Assembly (NCBI GenBank): GCA_018262855.1
Contig: JADFDO010000002.1
Location: forward strand, 1-64,000
DNA: 64,000 nucleotides
Direction of reading: 5' to 3'
Origin: Methanolinea sp.
Lineage (GTDB): Archaea; Halobacteriota; Methanomicrobia; Methanomicrobiales; Methanospirillaceae
Part shown: one piece after another, positions 8,045 through 16,256 of the stretch
How positions within the stretch are numbered: position 1 is the first letter of the stretch
How the letters are laid out: each line of letters starts with the position of its first letter
Notes under the pieces: model-generated
The model's database searches: none
The model's input: only the letters and a program-made list of their open reading frames with translations
What the model was told of the DNA's origin: nothing
Program-made: the position numbers and the translations under genes

Positions 8045-9394
8045 ATGGCGATTCATCCCATAGAATACCGGTACGGGACTAGGGAGATGCGGGCAGTGTG
8101 GGGGGAGGAGCACCGTTTCTCCTGCATCGTGCAGGCTGAAGTCGCCTTCGCAAAGGCTTCAGCCGAACACGGGTTCATCCCAGCCCGGGCCGCCGGGGCT
8201 ATCGCTGACGGTGCGGGGAACGCGATGCTCTCAAGGGCGAAAGAGATCGAAGATGAAATAAGCCACGATATGATGGCAATCGTGAAAGCAATCGCCGAGC
8301 AGTGTGGGGAGGGGGGAGGGTTTGTCCATTACGGGGCAACCTCGAACGATATCCTCGATACAGCGACGGGATTGCAGATCAGGGGCGCTCTCGCACTGAT
8401 CGATGAGAAACTCCGGAGGCTCCTAGCGGTGCTTTTGAAACGATCCGCCGAGACCAGGATGCTGGTTTGTGTCGGGAGGACCCATGGTCAGATCGGCGTT
8501 CCGACCACCTACGGCCTCCGGTTTGCGATCTGGGCAAGCGAGGTTGCCCGGCACATCGAACGCCTCGGGCAGATGCTGCCACGCGTTGCAGTGGGTCAGA
8601 TGACAGGTGCAGTCGGGACCCAGGCAGCACTCGGCGAGAAGGGGATGGAGATCCAGCAGACCATGATGGAGATCCTGGGATTAACCCCGGTCGATGTCTC
8701 GAACCAGGTGGTTGCAAGGGACCGGTATGCTGAATATTTCATGTTCCTCGCGAACGTTGCCACCACGCTTGACAAGATCGGAATCGAGATCCGCACACTT
8801 CAGAGGACAGAAATTGCGGAAGTGGAGGAGGCATTCGGTTCCCGCCAGGTCGGTTCGAGCACGATGCCCCATAAGAGGAACCCGATCAAGAGCGAACAGG
8901 TCTGCGGCCTTGCGAGGGTGGTGCGGTCGGCGGTGGAACCCGCGCTCCAGAACAATACCCTCTGGGACGAACGCGACCTCACCAACTCATCCTGCGAGAG
9001 AGTGATCTTTCCTGAGGCAAGTGTCCTTACTGATCATATCCTTGCCCTGATGATCAGGGTTATTGAGGGACTCACTCTCAAACCGGAAAGGATCGCACGA
9101 AACCTTGAGATCCTCCAGGGAGTGAACATGGCCGAATCGGTGATGATCGAGCTGACCAGGAAGGGCATGAACCGGCAGGAAGCCCACGAAGTCATGCGGA
9201 AGGCCAGCATGGATGCCCTCTCAAAGGGGACTCCCCTGTCAACCATCCTTTCAAAAGATGAGGCGGTGAAACGGTATATCAGCCCCGGGGAGATTCGTCT
9301 ATTCCTTGATCCGGGACACTATATCGGCACTGCGCCCGCGCAGGTCGACAGGGTGATTGTGAAACTGACCCCGCTCTGTGTAAAGACCGGATGA
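8045..9394 (+). CDS. purB: Adenylosuccinate lyase
   Basis: It cleaves SAICAR to AICAR and adenylosuccinate to AMP, both releasing fumarate, in purine synthesis. The fumarase/aspartase signature GSSTMPHKRNP is intact, as are the upstream TSNDILDTA and GRTHGQ motifs carrying catalytic residues. The ATG at 8045 gives the family's usual start (MAIHPIEYRYGT.EMRAVW). The 36 codons upstream in the same frame overlap the helicase promoter side and are not conserved in character. Length 449 is normal. Confidence 0.97.
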   Translation: MAIHPIEYRYGTREMRAVWGEEHRFSCIVQAEVAFAKASAEHGFIPARAAGAIADGAGNAMLSRAKEIEDEISHDMMAIVKAIAEQCGEGGGFVHYGATSNDILDTATGLQIRGALALIDEKLRRLLAVLLKRSAETRMLVCVGRTHGQIGVPTTYGLRFAIWASEVARHIERLGQMLPRVAVGQMTGAVGTQAALGEKGMEIQQTMMEILGLTPVDVSNQVVARDRYAEYFMFLANVATTLDKIGIEIRTLQRTEIAEVEEAFGSRQVGSSTMPHKRNPIKSEQVCGLARVVRSAVEPALQNNTLWDERDLTNSSCERVIFPEASVLTDHILALMIRVIEGLTLKPERIARNLEILQGVNMAESVMIELTRKGMNRQEAHEVMRKASMDALSKGTPLSTILSKDEAVKRYISPGEIRLFLDPGHYIGTAPAQVDRVIVKLTPLCVKTG

Positions 9395-9609
9395 AATCTC
9401 AATCTTTGCACCGTTTTTACTCTCGCAGCAGGTCAAGGGATGGGCGCACAAAGTGGGAACCACATTCCAGGAAATCCCGCAAAACACACTGATTCGAAGA
9501 ATAACCAAAGGGAATTTGTTGTTTTTTCAAGGATAATGCCGCACACAGACATGATTGATCAAAGAAATTCCCAAGGTATTCTCTTTGAAAATCGAAAAAA
9601 TAGAAAATA

Positions 9610-10299
9610 TTATTCGGAAATATCAGAACCTGGTTCTTCAGGGCGCTTGAAGGTTTCAACAAGCGTGATCTCTTGAACACCGGGTATGAGTTCGAAACCA
9701 TCGGCAATCACCCTGCTCCTCCACAAGAGCCACCGGCGATCATAGGTGATCCCGGGAGGAAGCTGGATGGTGAGAACACCCGATGAAAGGGAGACCTCCA
9801 TGTCCCGGCCGGCATATAACTGGATCAAACCTTTCATCTGGTCCTCAGCGCCTTCGACAGACTCTTCAATCCTGAAGGTGTAGGAGAGCGTTTTTCCTGA
9901 AAGCGGGTGGTTGAAATCGATAAGCACGCGGTTCCCGATGACATCGACGACGGTCCCCTCACCCTTTTCAGGCACCTTGAGCGACATCCCCTTCTTCGGC
10001 TTGTCCTTGAAAGAATTCTTGTTGAAGGCTTCAACGTGGGCCGGGTCATGAACCCCGAAGCCCTTGTCGGGAGGGACCATAACCTCGCCCTCACTACCAA
10101 TCTCCTTCCCTTCAAGGGCTTCATCGAGCCCGAGAATCACGTGGTGTTTTCCCACGCACACCGTGACGGGTCCATAGGTAGCCTCGGGATTGAAGATCTC
10201 CGCATCCCTGGCAACCTGTTCATCGGTCGTATCAAAGACCTTTCCATCAACCCTGCCCGTGTAGTTGAGCTTTATAAAATCTCCGGCTTTTATCGCCAT
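9610..10299 (-). CDS. FKBP-type peptidyl-prolyl cis-trans isomerase (SlyD-like, long archaeal form)
   Basis: It speeds proline isomerisation and helps protein folding in the cytoplasm. The FKBP domain begins GDFIKLNYTGRVDGKVFDTT and is interrupted by the insert-in-flap domain (about 70-130) typical of SlyD-like archaeal FKBPs: GSEGEVMVPPDKGFGVHDP...VLIDFNHPLSGKTLSY. An extra C-terminal domain of about 70 residues follows, as in the 26-30 kDa archaeal class. There is no signal peptide. The start MAIKAGDFIKLNYTG is standard. Confidence 0.93.
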   Translation of the reverse strand: MAIKAGDFIKLNYTGRVDGKVFDTTDEQVARDAEIFNPEATYGPVTVCVGKHHVILGLDEALEGKEIGSEGEVMVPPDKGFGVHDPAHVEAFNKNSFKDKPKKGMSLKVPEKGEGTVVDVIGNRVLIDFNHPLSGKTLSYTFRIEESVEGAEDQMKGLIQLYAGRDMEVSLSSGVLTIQLPPGITYDRRWLLWRSRVIADGFELIPGVQEITLVETFKRPEEPGSDISE

Positions 10300-10612
10300 T
10301 ATTTCACCTGATATTCCCGGCTACCCTTCAGGTGATACTCCATCAATCCATGAGGGTAGAGGTTCTTACTACATTTACCGGGATTGTCATAAATAATTAA
10401 TCGATATCCTGATCGTTCCTCGCTGGGGAGACCTTGATGAGAATATACATTCGCAAGAGGCTGCGTTTGGGACAGGGGCCTGTGAATTTGGTCTACTGTG
10501 TAAATACCTTGAGAGCATCCAATCCTGTGAATTGAGATGGGCGCAGTAAAGAGAGGTGCAGCCCGAACCTCACATATTATCATCCTTTTGGAGAAGATGA
10601 AAAGAGGGAATC
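10300..10612. other. 313-base divergent intergenic region
   Basis: The stretch separates the divergent FKBP and CYTH genes and should carry both promoters. An A/T-rich run near 10388-10402 (CATAAATAATTAATC) is the best TATA candidate, probably for the minus-strand FKBP gene. A 94-codon minus-strand open frame covers most of the gap but has no recognisable protein features and I do not call it. No RNA gene or repeat was seen. Confidence 0.3.
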
Positions 10613-11173
10613 ATGCTCGAGATCGAGTTGAAGGCAAGGGTTCCTGATCTCCAGGCGGTCAGGGAACGGCTGATTTCGCTCAACGCCGAACTGGAAGGGC
10701 GTGTCCATGAACGTGACCTGTACCTGAATGCGCCGCACCGCGATTTTGCTGAAACGGACGAAGCACTCAGGATACGGGATACCAACGGACGAAGCACAGT
10801 GACCTACAAGGGAGCGAAGAAGCTGGATTTTCGTCTCAAGGCAAGGGAAGAATGGAACTGCGACGTTGAATCGGGCGAACGGATGGAATCAATATTCAAA
10901 TCCCTTGGGTTCCGGCAGGCTGCCGAGGTCAGGAAGTGGAGGGAATATTACCATTACAGGAATGCGACCATCTGCCTTGACGAAGTCGAAGGCCTCGGTG
11001 ATTTTGTCGAGATCGAGCTCTCGGACCCGGAATCTGTCGAGGACCCGGCAGGGTACGTTGCCTTTCTTGCGGAGGAGCTGGGAATACGCGGAGAGCCGAT
11101 CCTCTCATCGTACCTTGAGCTCCTCCTCTCCGCTCAGCACCTTACAGGGTATAAAAAAGACCTGATCAGATAA
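10613..11173 (+). CDS. CYTH-domain protein (class IV adenylate cyclase CyaB-like)
   Basis: The N-terminus MLEIELKARV carries the ExExK signature of the CYTH fold. Further acidic and basic residues line the tunnel (LRIRDTNGRSTVTYKGAK, REEWNCDVE, CLDEVEGLGDFVEIEL). CYTH enzymes act on triphosphates: some make cyclic AMP, others hydrolyse inorganic or thiamine triphosphate. CyaB-like archaeal members have this length (about 180) and layout, but the real substrate is unknown. A spacing-appropriate GAGGGA Shine-Dalgarno-like sequence precedes the ATG. Confidence 0.85.
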   Translation: MLEIELKARVPDLQAVRERLISLNAELEGRVHERDLYLNAPHRDFAETDEALRIRDTNGRSTVTYKGAKKLDFRLKAREEWNCDVESGERMESIFKSLGFRQAAEVRKWREYYHYRNATICLDEVEGLGDFVEIELSDPESVEDPAGYVAFLAEELGIRGEPILSSYLELLLSAQHLTGYKKDLIR

Positions 11174-11206
11174 GAAAAAAGGGCAATGGACAGGCTGACT
11201 GTCCTG

Positions 11207-11860
11207 TTATACCTGCATCAATTCAATTTTGATATCCTTGGGATCCTTCCCGAAATGGATCATGGCACACTGGCCGAGTGCAGCCATCCCGGGGTTCACC
11301 ACCTTTACTCCCTCGCTCTCCACGATCCCTCTCTGCTCGTGGATATGGGCGCAGCAGACAAGGTCAAAGGAGCCCATGTGTTTCCTTACGCTCGCACTTC
11401 CCACGTGGTTGCCCCCCGCTTCGTCAAGGAATCCCTGCGGTGGTGCATGCGAGATCAGCACATTGTGCGTCGCCCGCTCCATCTTCTTGAGGGCAGCCTG
11501 GAGGAGATCGTCGATCTGCTTGTCTGTCATCTCGAAGGGTGTATTGAATGGCGTGGGATTGGATCCACCGATCCCGACGAGGGAGATCTTACCAAGGTTC
11601 ATGGAAGAAGCATGGAGACAGACGCAGTCTGAATGCTCCAGGGCATCGAGAATCTCCCGGGGGTCACAATTCCCCGGCACCGCAAACGTAGGTACGTCAA
11701 TCCGTGAAAAGAGCGACTCGACTGCGTCGACGGGGCCCATATTGGTGATATCGCCGGCAATGAAAATTGCTTCAGGTGAGAGTTCGAGGAACGACTCAAG
11801 CTTCCCGAATTCCCCATGAAGGTCTGCCAGCAAAAGAACATCCATCATGTCAATATTCAT
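11207..11860 (-). CDS. Calcineurin-like metallophosphoesterase
   Basis: The dimetal phosphoesterase motifs appear in order: LLLADLHGE (D-x-H), FIAGDITNMG (GD), VPGNCDP (GNCD, the GNHD equivalent), ISHAPP and AHIHEQRG (GHTH equivalent). The family hydrolyses phosphomonoesters or diesters; the substrate here is not predictable. Alternative Met starts 4-5 codons downstream exist. Its ATG lies 12 bases from the stop of the radical SAM gene, which points the same way, so both may be one transcription unit. Confidence 0.85.
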   Translation of the reverse strand: MNIDMMDVLLLADLHGEFGKLESFLELSPEAIFIAGDITNMGPVDAVESLFSRIDVPTFAVPGNCDPREILDALEHSDCVCLHASSMNLGKISLVGIGGSNPTPFNTPFEMTDKQIDDLLQAALKKMERATHNVLISHAPPQGFLDEAGGNHVGSASVRKHMGSFDLVCCAHIHEQRGIVESEGVKVVNPGMAALGQCAMIHFGKDPKDIKIELMQV

Positions 11861-11872
11861 TCGAGGGGGTCT

Positions 11873-13018
11873 TTAAAAAAATCTTCGCGTCGGATCACCC
11901 CATGATCCCGTAACTTTGCCCGAAAGCGCGAGGGATCCAAGGAGCCGCTCCACCTCAGGCAGGATGGAGCGCGGGGATGTCTTCTCAAGAGGTGTTCCCG
12001 GGAGGGGAAGAAACCGGTGCACATGCACCGTGCCGCGGCTGCTGATCCACTGAATGAGCCTTGCCGTGCTCAACTGGTCCTCATCATCTTCACCAGGGAT
12101 CGCGACGATGCAGTCGACCACCGGTGTGAGCCCGTACTCCTTGCAGAGCTCGACTGCATGGACCACATCCTCAACGGTATGGCCACGGCGAAGGGAAGAC
12201 AGGACCCTGTTGCTCCCCGACTGGGCCCCGAAGTGAAGGCGCTTATTGTCACAGTAAGTGACTATCAGGTCAAGCGTTTCACGCGTCACCCATTCTGGGC
12301 GGACTTCGCTCGGGAACGTGCCAAAATAGATGCGCTGTTTTTCATGCTGGAGTGACGAGAGCAGAGCTTTGACCTTGTCAGGGCGCGGGTTGATCCCATC
12401 GGATCCATATGCCAGGGCATTGGGGGTGACGAAACGTGCATCCCGGAATCGCCGAGCGAACCGTGTGATGGTGTCGATTCCACGGTGCCGCATTCTGGTG
12501 CCGAAGATCCGGGGAGTCTGGCAATAGGTGCATCCAAAAGGGCATCCCCTCGATATCTCGATATACCCTTTCATTTTGGTGAAGGGCGGGTACGCATCAA
12601 GCCGGACACTTGTGTCAGGAGTATTATATCCACTAGTCGTTGCCACTCCCGGAGGTGGGGGTCTTCCCTCCTGTAGCGAGAGGAGGAGTCCGGGAAGAAC
12701 GAACTCACCCTCCCCAACGATGACATAATCGGCTATCCCGGTCATTTCCGCAGGATACGCACTTGCGTGGGGGCCACCGAGAATGGTGATGCAGGGTGCA
12801 TCCCTTATTTCCTTGAGATACCGTGGCGCATTCAGGGAATTGAGGCTATAACACGTGACATCCCCGACGGGAGAGTCGACCGGATCGAGGATGAACCCCT
12901 CCTGTTCGCAGGCGGCATACAGGGCAGCGTAGGAATTACGGGATGCCGCGATATATCTCCAGTGCACATCCATGGCGGGAAGGAATTTCGCCCCTGGAGA
13001 ATAGGAATCCGGGGGCAA
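11873..13018 (-). CDS. B12-binding-type radical SAM protein (MJ_1487-like)
   Basis: The N-terminal part (to about 150) looks like a degenerate cobalamin-binding Rossmann domain: CITILGGPHASAYPAEM..ADYVIVGEGE. The radical SAM cluster motif CPFGCTYC follows GYIEISRG at about residue 160. Downstream sit YFGTFPSEVRPEW and SGSNRVLSSLRRGHTVEDV, typical of TIM-barrel radical SAM enzymes. It resembles the archaeal family that includes MJ_1487, whose reaction is unknown. The start could be 45 bases further in (MDVHWRYIAASRNSY, 12973), which looks more family-like. Confidence 0.82.
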   Translation of the reverse strand: MPPDSYSPGAKFLPAMDVHWRYIAASRNSYAALYAACEQEGFILDPVDSPVGDVTCYSLNSLNAPRYLKEIRDAPCITILGGPHASAYPAEMTGIADYVIVGEGEFVLPGLLLSLQEGRPPPPGVATTSGYNTPDTSVRLDAYPPFTKMKGYIEISRGCPFGCTYCQTPRIFGTRMRHRGIDTITRFARRFRDARFVTPNALAYGSDGINPRPDKVKALLSSLQHEKQRIYFGTFPSEVRPEWVTRETLDLIVTYCDNKRLHFGAQSGSNRVLSSLRRGHTVEDVVHAVELCKEYGLTPVVDCIVAIPGEDDEDQLSTARLIQWISSRGTVHVHRFLPLPGTPLEKTSPRSILPEVERLLGSLALSGKVTGSWGDPTRRFF

Positions 13019-13027
13019 TTTTCGCGA

Positions 13028-13462
13028 TTATCCACGTGTCCGATAGGGGACCAGCTGGTCGATAACCTTATAGACACTTCCTGTATTAAGAGTGACCCAG
13101 GCTTCGATCCGGTCGGTCTCCTTGGTACCTTCAAACTTCAGTTCAGCTCCCTTCAAGGGTTCGAGGTGTTTCTCGATGACCTTCCCATCGGCACGTGTCA
13201 CCCGGACAACGATATCCTTGACCGCGACCTGGCCTTTTCCTCCGGCAAAGAAGACAGGAATTGTCGCATAAATCGGGTCTTTTTCATTGATCTGGATCTC
13301 GACAGTCTGCTCAGGCGGGAGGGTCACTGTAGGCCCGGGGACCAGCCCCCCCTGCGAGTTTCCAGGAGAGAGTGATCCTGATTCCCCGGGTGACTGCATG
13401 CACCCGGTGATCGCAACACCGGCGAGGAGCAGTATCGCAAAGAGCATCGGCAGGCATCTCAT
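13028..13462 (-). CDS. Small predicted lipoprotein
   Basis: A signal peptide (MRCLPMLFAILLLAGVAITGC) ends in a lipobox ITGC at 18-21. A Ser/Gly/Pro linker follows, then a small beta-rich domain (about 50-140: VKDIVVRVTRADGKVIEKHLEPLKGAELKFEG). This predicts a cell-surface lipoprotein. It lies 9 bases upstream of the radical SAM frame and 26 bases downstream of the DUF126 gene in the same direction, so the cluster may be co-transcribed. Function unknown. Confidence 0.72.
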   Translation of the reverse strand: MRCLPMLFAILLLAGVAITGCMQSPGESGSLSPGNSQGGLVPGPTVTLPPEQTVEIQINEKDPIYATIPVFFAGGKGQVAVKDIVVRVTRADGKVIEKHLEPLKGAELKFEGTKETDRIEAWVTLNTGSVYKVIDQLVPYRTRG

Positions 13463-13488
13463 AGGGGAGAATAGGAAGGCAGGATTGA

Positions 13489-13917
13489 TTAGGTTGTCCC
13501 TTCGCGATCCTGATCATCTAGGATCTCAACGGTCCCATTCGCTCCATCGACACGAACAAGGATACCGTCATTGAGCGGTGACATGGAATCCTGAAGGCGA
13601 TCAACGAGAGGGACACCACCGATGATGGCACCCGTTGCGATGATAGGTTCAGCCTCATCGTTGATCATCGCTGCAGGAGCTTTTCCATTTTTACTGAGTG
13701 CATAGATGATATATGACCCCACAGTCGAACCCTTACCATACGGAAAGACGAGCACCCTTCCACAGATGAACTCCCCTTCAAGGGGATGGCCATTCTCCAC
13801 GATCTTTCCGGAATCGGGATCGACACCCGAGAGGAAGGAGATGGGTGCACTGCTCTTTAATACCCTCCCGACCCCGACTCCTCTGGAAATACCCCTGCCC
13901 CTGATAATCACGATCAC
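13489..13917 (-). CDS. Phosphomevalonate dehydratase small subunit (DUF126, aconitase X swivel domain)
   Basis: The sequence starts IIRGRGISRGVGVGRVLKSSAPISFLSGVDPDSGKIVENGHPLEG and continues FPYGKGSTVGSYIIYALSKNGKAP, the hallmark of the DUF126 swivel-domain family. In archaea this small subunit works with a DUF521 large subunit to dehydrate 5-phosphomevalonate to trans-anhydromevalonate phosphate, part of isoprenoid (membrane lipid) synthesis. The large subunit is not in this window. Length (142) is normal. The gene is divergent from PAN with 38 bases between starts, so their promoters must overlap. Confidence 0.88.
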   Translation of the reverse strand: MIVIIRGRGISRGVGVGRVLKSSAPISFLSGVDPDSGKIVENGHPLEGEFICGRVLVFPYGKGSTVGSYIIYALSKNGKAPAAMINDEAEPIIATGAIIGGVPLVDRLQDSMSPLNDGILVRVDGANGTVEILDDQDREGTT

Positions 13918-13955
13918 ACCACATAAATGTAGGAAACTCTAGATATAATGGTAGC

Positions 13956-15119
13956 ATGGAAGACAGCGTCATACAGAACGCAGGAAATGATGGAGAACTC
14001 AAGCACCAGCTGAAGGTCCAGGATCTCGAGTCCCAGGTCCTCGATCTGAAGGTGAAGAATGACGAGATCCTGCGTGAGAATGCGCAACTCAAGAGAGAGA
14101 ATAACCAGCTCAAGCGGATGCCCCTTTTTGTGGCAGTCGTGGTTGACCTCATCGACAAGGGAGAGGTATACCTCCGACAGCAGGGGAACAACCAGGAATA
14201 CTTAACCCACGTCAATGATGAGATTTACCGCCAGCTCAAGCCAGGCACCAAGGTCGCCGTCAACAATGCCCTTTCGATCGTGAAGATCGTTGGCAATATC
14301 TTCGATTCGAGGGTCAGGGTGATGGAACTCGAGGAGTCACCCGCGATCACGTTTGAGAATATTGGCGGTCTTGAGAAGGAGATCGAGGAAGTGCGTGAAG
14401 CGGTCGAGTATCCCCTCACAAAGCCGGAGATCTATGAGAGGGTGGGCGTTGAACCACCGAAAGGAATCCTCCTCTATGGTCCTCCTGGAACAGGGAAGAC
14501 CCTGATAGCAAAAGCTGTGGCACACCAGGCCCGGGCTACCTTTATCAGGATGTCAGGGAGCGAGCTCGTGCACAAGTACATCGGGGAAGGTGCCCAGCTG
14601 GTCCGTGAGCTCTTCTCGCTGGCGAGGGAGAAGGCTCCCTCGATAGTGTTCATCGATGAGATTGATGCAGTCGGGAGTACCCGTACCAATGATGGTACTT
14701 CCGGAAGTGCCGAGGTACAGCGGACCCTCATGCAACTCCTTGCAGAGATGGATGGGTTCGATACCCGTGGTGACGTCAGGATCATGGCTGCGACCAACCG
14801 GGTCGATATGCTTGACCCTGCCCTTTTGAGGCCGGGAAGGTTTGATCGGATCATCTCGATACCTCTCCCCGATCCGAAGGGGAGAATGGAGATCCTGAAG
14901 ATTCATTCTTCAAAGATGGTGCTTGGCAAAGATATGGATTTGAATGCGATCGTTGAGATGACCGAGAATGCCACTGGAGCGGAACTCCAGGCAGTCTGCA
15001 GGGAGGCCGGGATGATGGCCGTCAGGAGAGAGGCAAAGACACTCTCGCAGGATGATTTCATACGGGCGGTCAGGAAAGTGCGGGCTGAATCAACAATCGA
15101 CATGAGGATGTATACCTGA
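13956..15119 (+). CDS. pan: Proteasome-activating nucleotidase, copy 1
   Basis: This AAA ATPase unfolds substrates and feeds them into the 20S proteasome. It has an N-terminal coiled coil (about 14-54, KHQLKVQDLESQVLDLKVKN...), an OB domain (about 55-125) and an AAA domain with Walker A GPPGTGKT (175-182), Walker B IVFIDEID and arginine finger region RPGRFDR. The last three residues MYT fit the HbYX motif (hydrophobic-Tyr-any) that opens the proteasome gate. Length 387 is slightly short but complete. A second paralog lies 1.1 kb away on the other strand. Confidence 0.95.
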   Translation: MEDSVIQNAGNDGELKHQLKVQDLESQVLDLKVKNDEILRENAQLKRENNQLKRMPLFVAVVVDLIDKGEVYLRQQGNNQEYLTHVNDEIYRQLKPGTKVAVNNALSIVKIVGNIFDSRVRVMELEESPAITFENIGGLEKEIEEVREAVEYPLTKPEIYERVGVEPPKGILLYGPPGTGKTLIAKAVAHQARATFIRMSGSELVHKYIGEGAQLVRELFSLAREKAPSIVFIDEIDAVGSTRTNDGTSGSAEVQRTLMQLLAEMDGFDTRGDVRIMAATNRVDMLDPALLRPGRFDRIISIPLPDPKGRMEILKIHSSKMVLGKDMDLNAIVEMTENATGAELQAVCREAGMMAVRREAKTLSQDDFIRAVRKVRAESTIDMRMYT

Positions 15120-15122
15120 TTA

Positions 15123-15147
15123 CCCCCTTCAGGGGTCTCTTTTTTTA
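15123..15147 (+). terminator. Hairpin plus T-run terminator behind pan
   Basis: A short GC hairpin (CCCC and GGGG around a TTCA loop) begins four bases after the PAN stop and is followed by TCTC and a run of seven T. This fits an archaeal U-tract terminator. Repeat copy B starts immediately after the T-run. Confidence 0.65.
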
Positions 15148-15148
15148 T

Positions 15149-15222
15149 TTGAAAATGGTGTTGTCATTTTCATTGTGTATGCATGTGTCTTAACTGAGAA
15201 ATCACGTTGGTTTTTTTCAGAT
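15149..15222 (+). repeat. Intergenic hairpin repeat, copy B
   Basis: The element has arms GAAAATG and CATTTTC (15151-15171) around a 7-base loop, then CATTGTGTATGCATGTGTCT, a short variable part, AATCACGTTGG and a run of seven T. It matches copies at 3291 and 63211 in order and spacing of motifs. The stem is kept although its GC core differs from the other copies, which argues for selection on RNA structure. Confidence 0.7.
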
Positions 15223-15337
15223 CTTCCACTATATATGGTGGGATTGAGCATTCGTTCCAGCATTTTTTGGAATGGTAAGGGAAGGGATCGCAACTTAAAC
15301 CCTTGCAGGTAGAACCACTCACATACGTGCAGGGATC

Positions 15338-15823
15338 ATGCAGGTCATTTTCATTCCCAAGAGTGGTGTCGCTCTCTATGAGACACTCCTTGCATCGGAG
15401 ACCAGCAGGGAGGCACTCCGGTTTTACCAGCCGGTGCAGACACCTTTGGGAGTCCGTATATCCATGGCCACCATGGGTGGCGCCCTCTCCCTTGCCTCCG
15501 ATCTCCGCTGGTATGTGCGCAGGTACATGTATGATGTCCTCTTTGAACTTCCTGAGGGGATATACTGCACAAAGGCGCTCGCCCAGGAGATCTATTACGG
15601 CCGGGCATCCATTCTTCACACCCGCTGGAAATTCCGGCGCACGTATACGATGAAAGACGGGCAGCTGCTCTCCGATGACCCGCTTCCTCTGATCAGGGGA
15701 AAACCTGTCCCAGGTCCTTCTCGTGAGAACAGCGGTGAAGTGATCCTCGAGGTATGGTGCACGGAAGAAGAATCCCTTGGACAAAAAATGAGTGATGAAG
15801 AAAGTGGTGAAGAAGTGGACTAA
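15338..15823 (+). CDS. Conserved uncharacterised archaeal protein (possibly DUF5804)
   Basis: The 161-residue soluble protein begins MQVIFIPKSGVALYETLLASETSREALRFYQP and has a helical centre (LASDLRWYVRRYMYDVLFEL) and an acidic tail. The opening resembles what I remember of the methanogen family DUF5804, but I cannot confirm this. It follows PAN and overlaps nothing. The converging MscL gene ends one base after its stop. Function unknown. Confidence 0.7.
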   Translation: MQVIFIPKSGVALYETLLASETSREALRFYQPVQTPLGVRISMATMGGALSLASDLRWYVRRYMYDVLFELPEGIYCTKALAQEIYYGRASILHTRWKFRRTYTMKDGQLLSDDPLPLIRGKPVPGPSRENSGEVILEVWCTEEESLGQKMSDEESGEEVD

Positions 15824-15824
15824 C

Positions 15825-16130
15825 CTACTTCTTTTCGACTTTGTCCTCTTTTAAAACCTTCTTGGCAATCAGGAAAATCACGAATGCCACAATGATGAAG
15901 TAGATGATATCCGAAAGAAACTGGCCCCAGCTGATCATGACAGGACCGATCGCGAATTTTGCGGTCTGCCATGCGCCACCAGGGATCAGGGCACCCACGA
16001 TTGGCATGATGATATTGTCAACAAGGGATTTGACGAGCTGGTTTGCAGCCATGCCCATGATGAATGCGATGGCAAGCCCGATGACCTTGTACTCGTAGAG
16101 GAAATCCATGAATTCTTTGACCATACTCAT
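15825..16130 (-). CDS. mscL: Large-conductance mechanosensitive channel MscL
   Basis: MscL opens a large pore under membrane tension and protects cells from osmotic downshock. The 101-residue protein has the family layout: amphipathic N-terminal helix (MVKEFMDFLYEYKVIGLAIAFIMGMAANQLVKSLVDNIIMPIVG), a periplasmic loop, TM2 (FLSDIIYFIIVAFVIFLIAKKVLK) and a short charged C-terminal tail. It is shorter than bacterial MscL (about 136) because loop and tail are reduced, as in other archaeal forms. Confidence 0.88.
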   Translation of the reverse strand: MSMVKEFMDFLYEYKVIGLAIAFIMGMAANQLVKSLVDNIIMPIVGALIPGGAWQTAKFAIGPVMISWGQFLSDIIYFIIVAFVIFLIAKKVLKEDKVEKK

Positions 16131-16256
16131 GTTCTTTTCACCTATAAGAGAGAAAATGACCCCTGAATGTAATAAAACCTTGGATGGTGCCCTCGTTTAA
16201 TGAAGGGAGTATTCAGGCTTTAAAGAAAAAAAATACAAAAAAGAAGGAATTTTTGT

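Noticed and set aside
10299-10583. 94-codon minus-strand frame between FKBP and CYTH genes
   Set aside because: No domain, no membrane or metal features, and it occupies the only place for the two divergent promoters.
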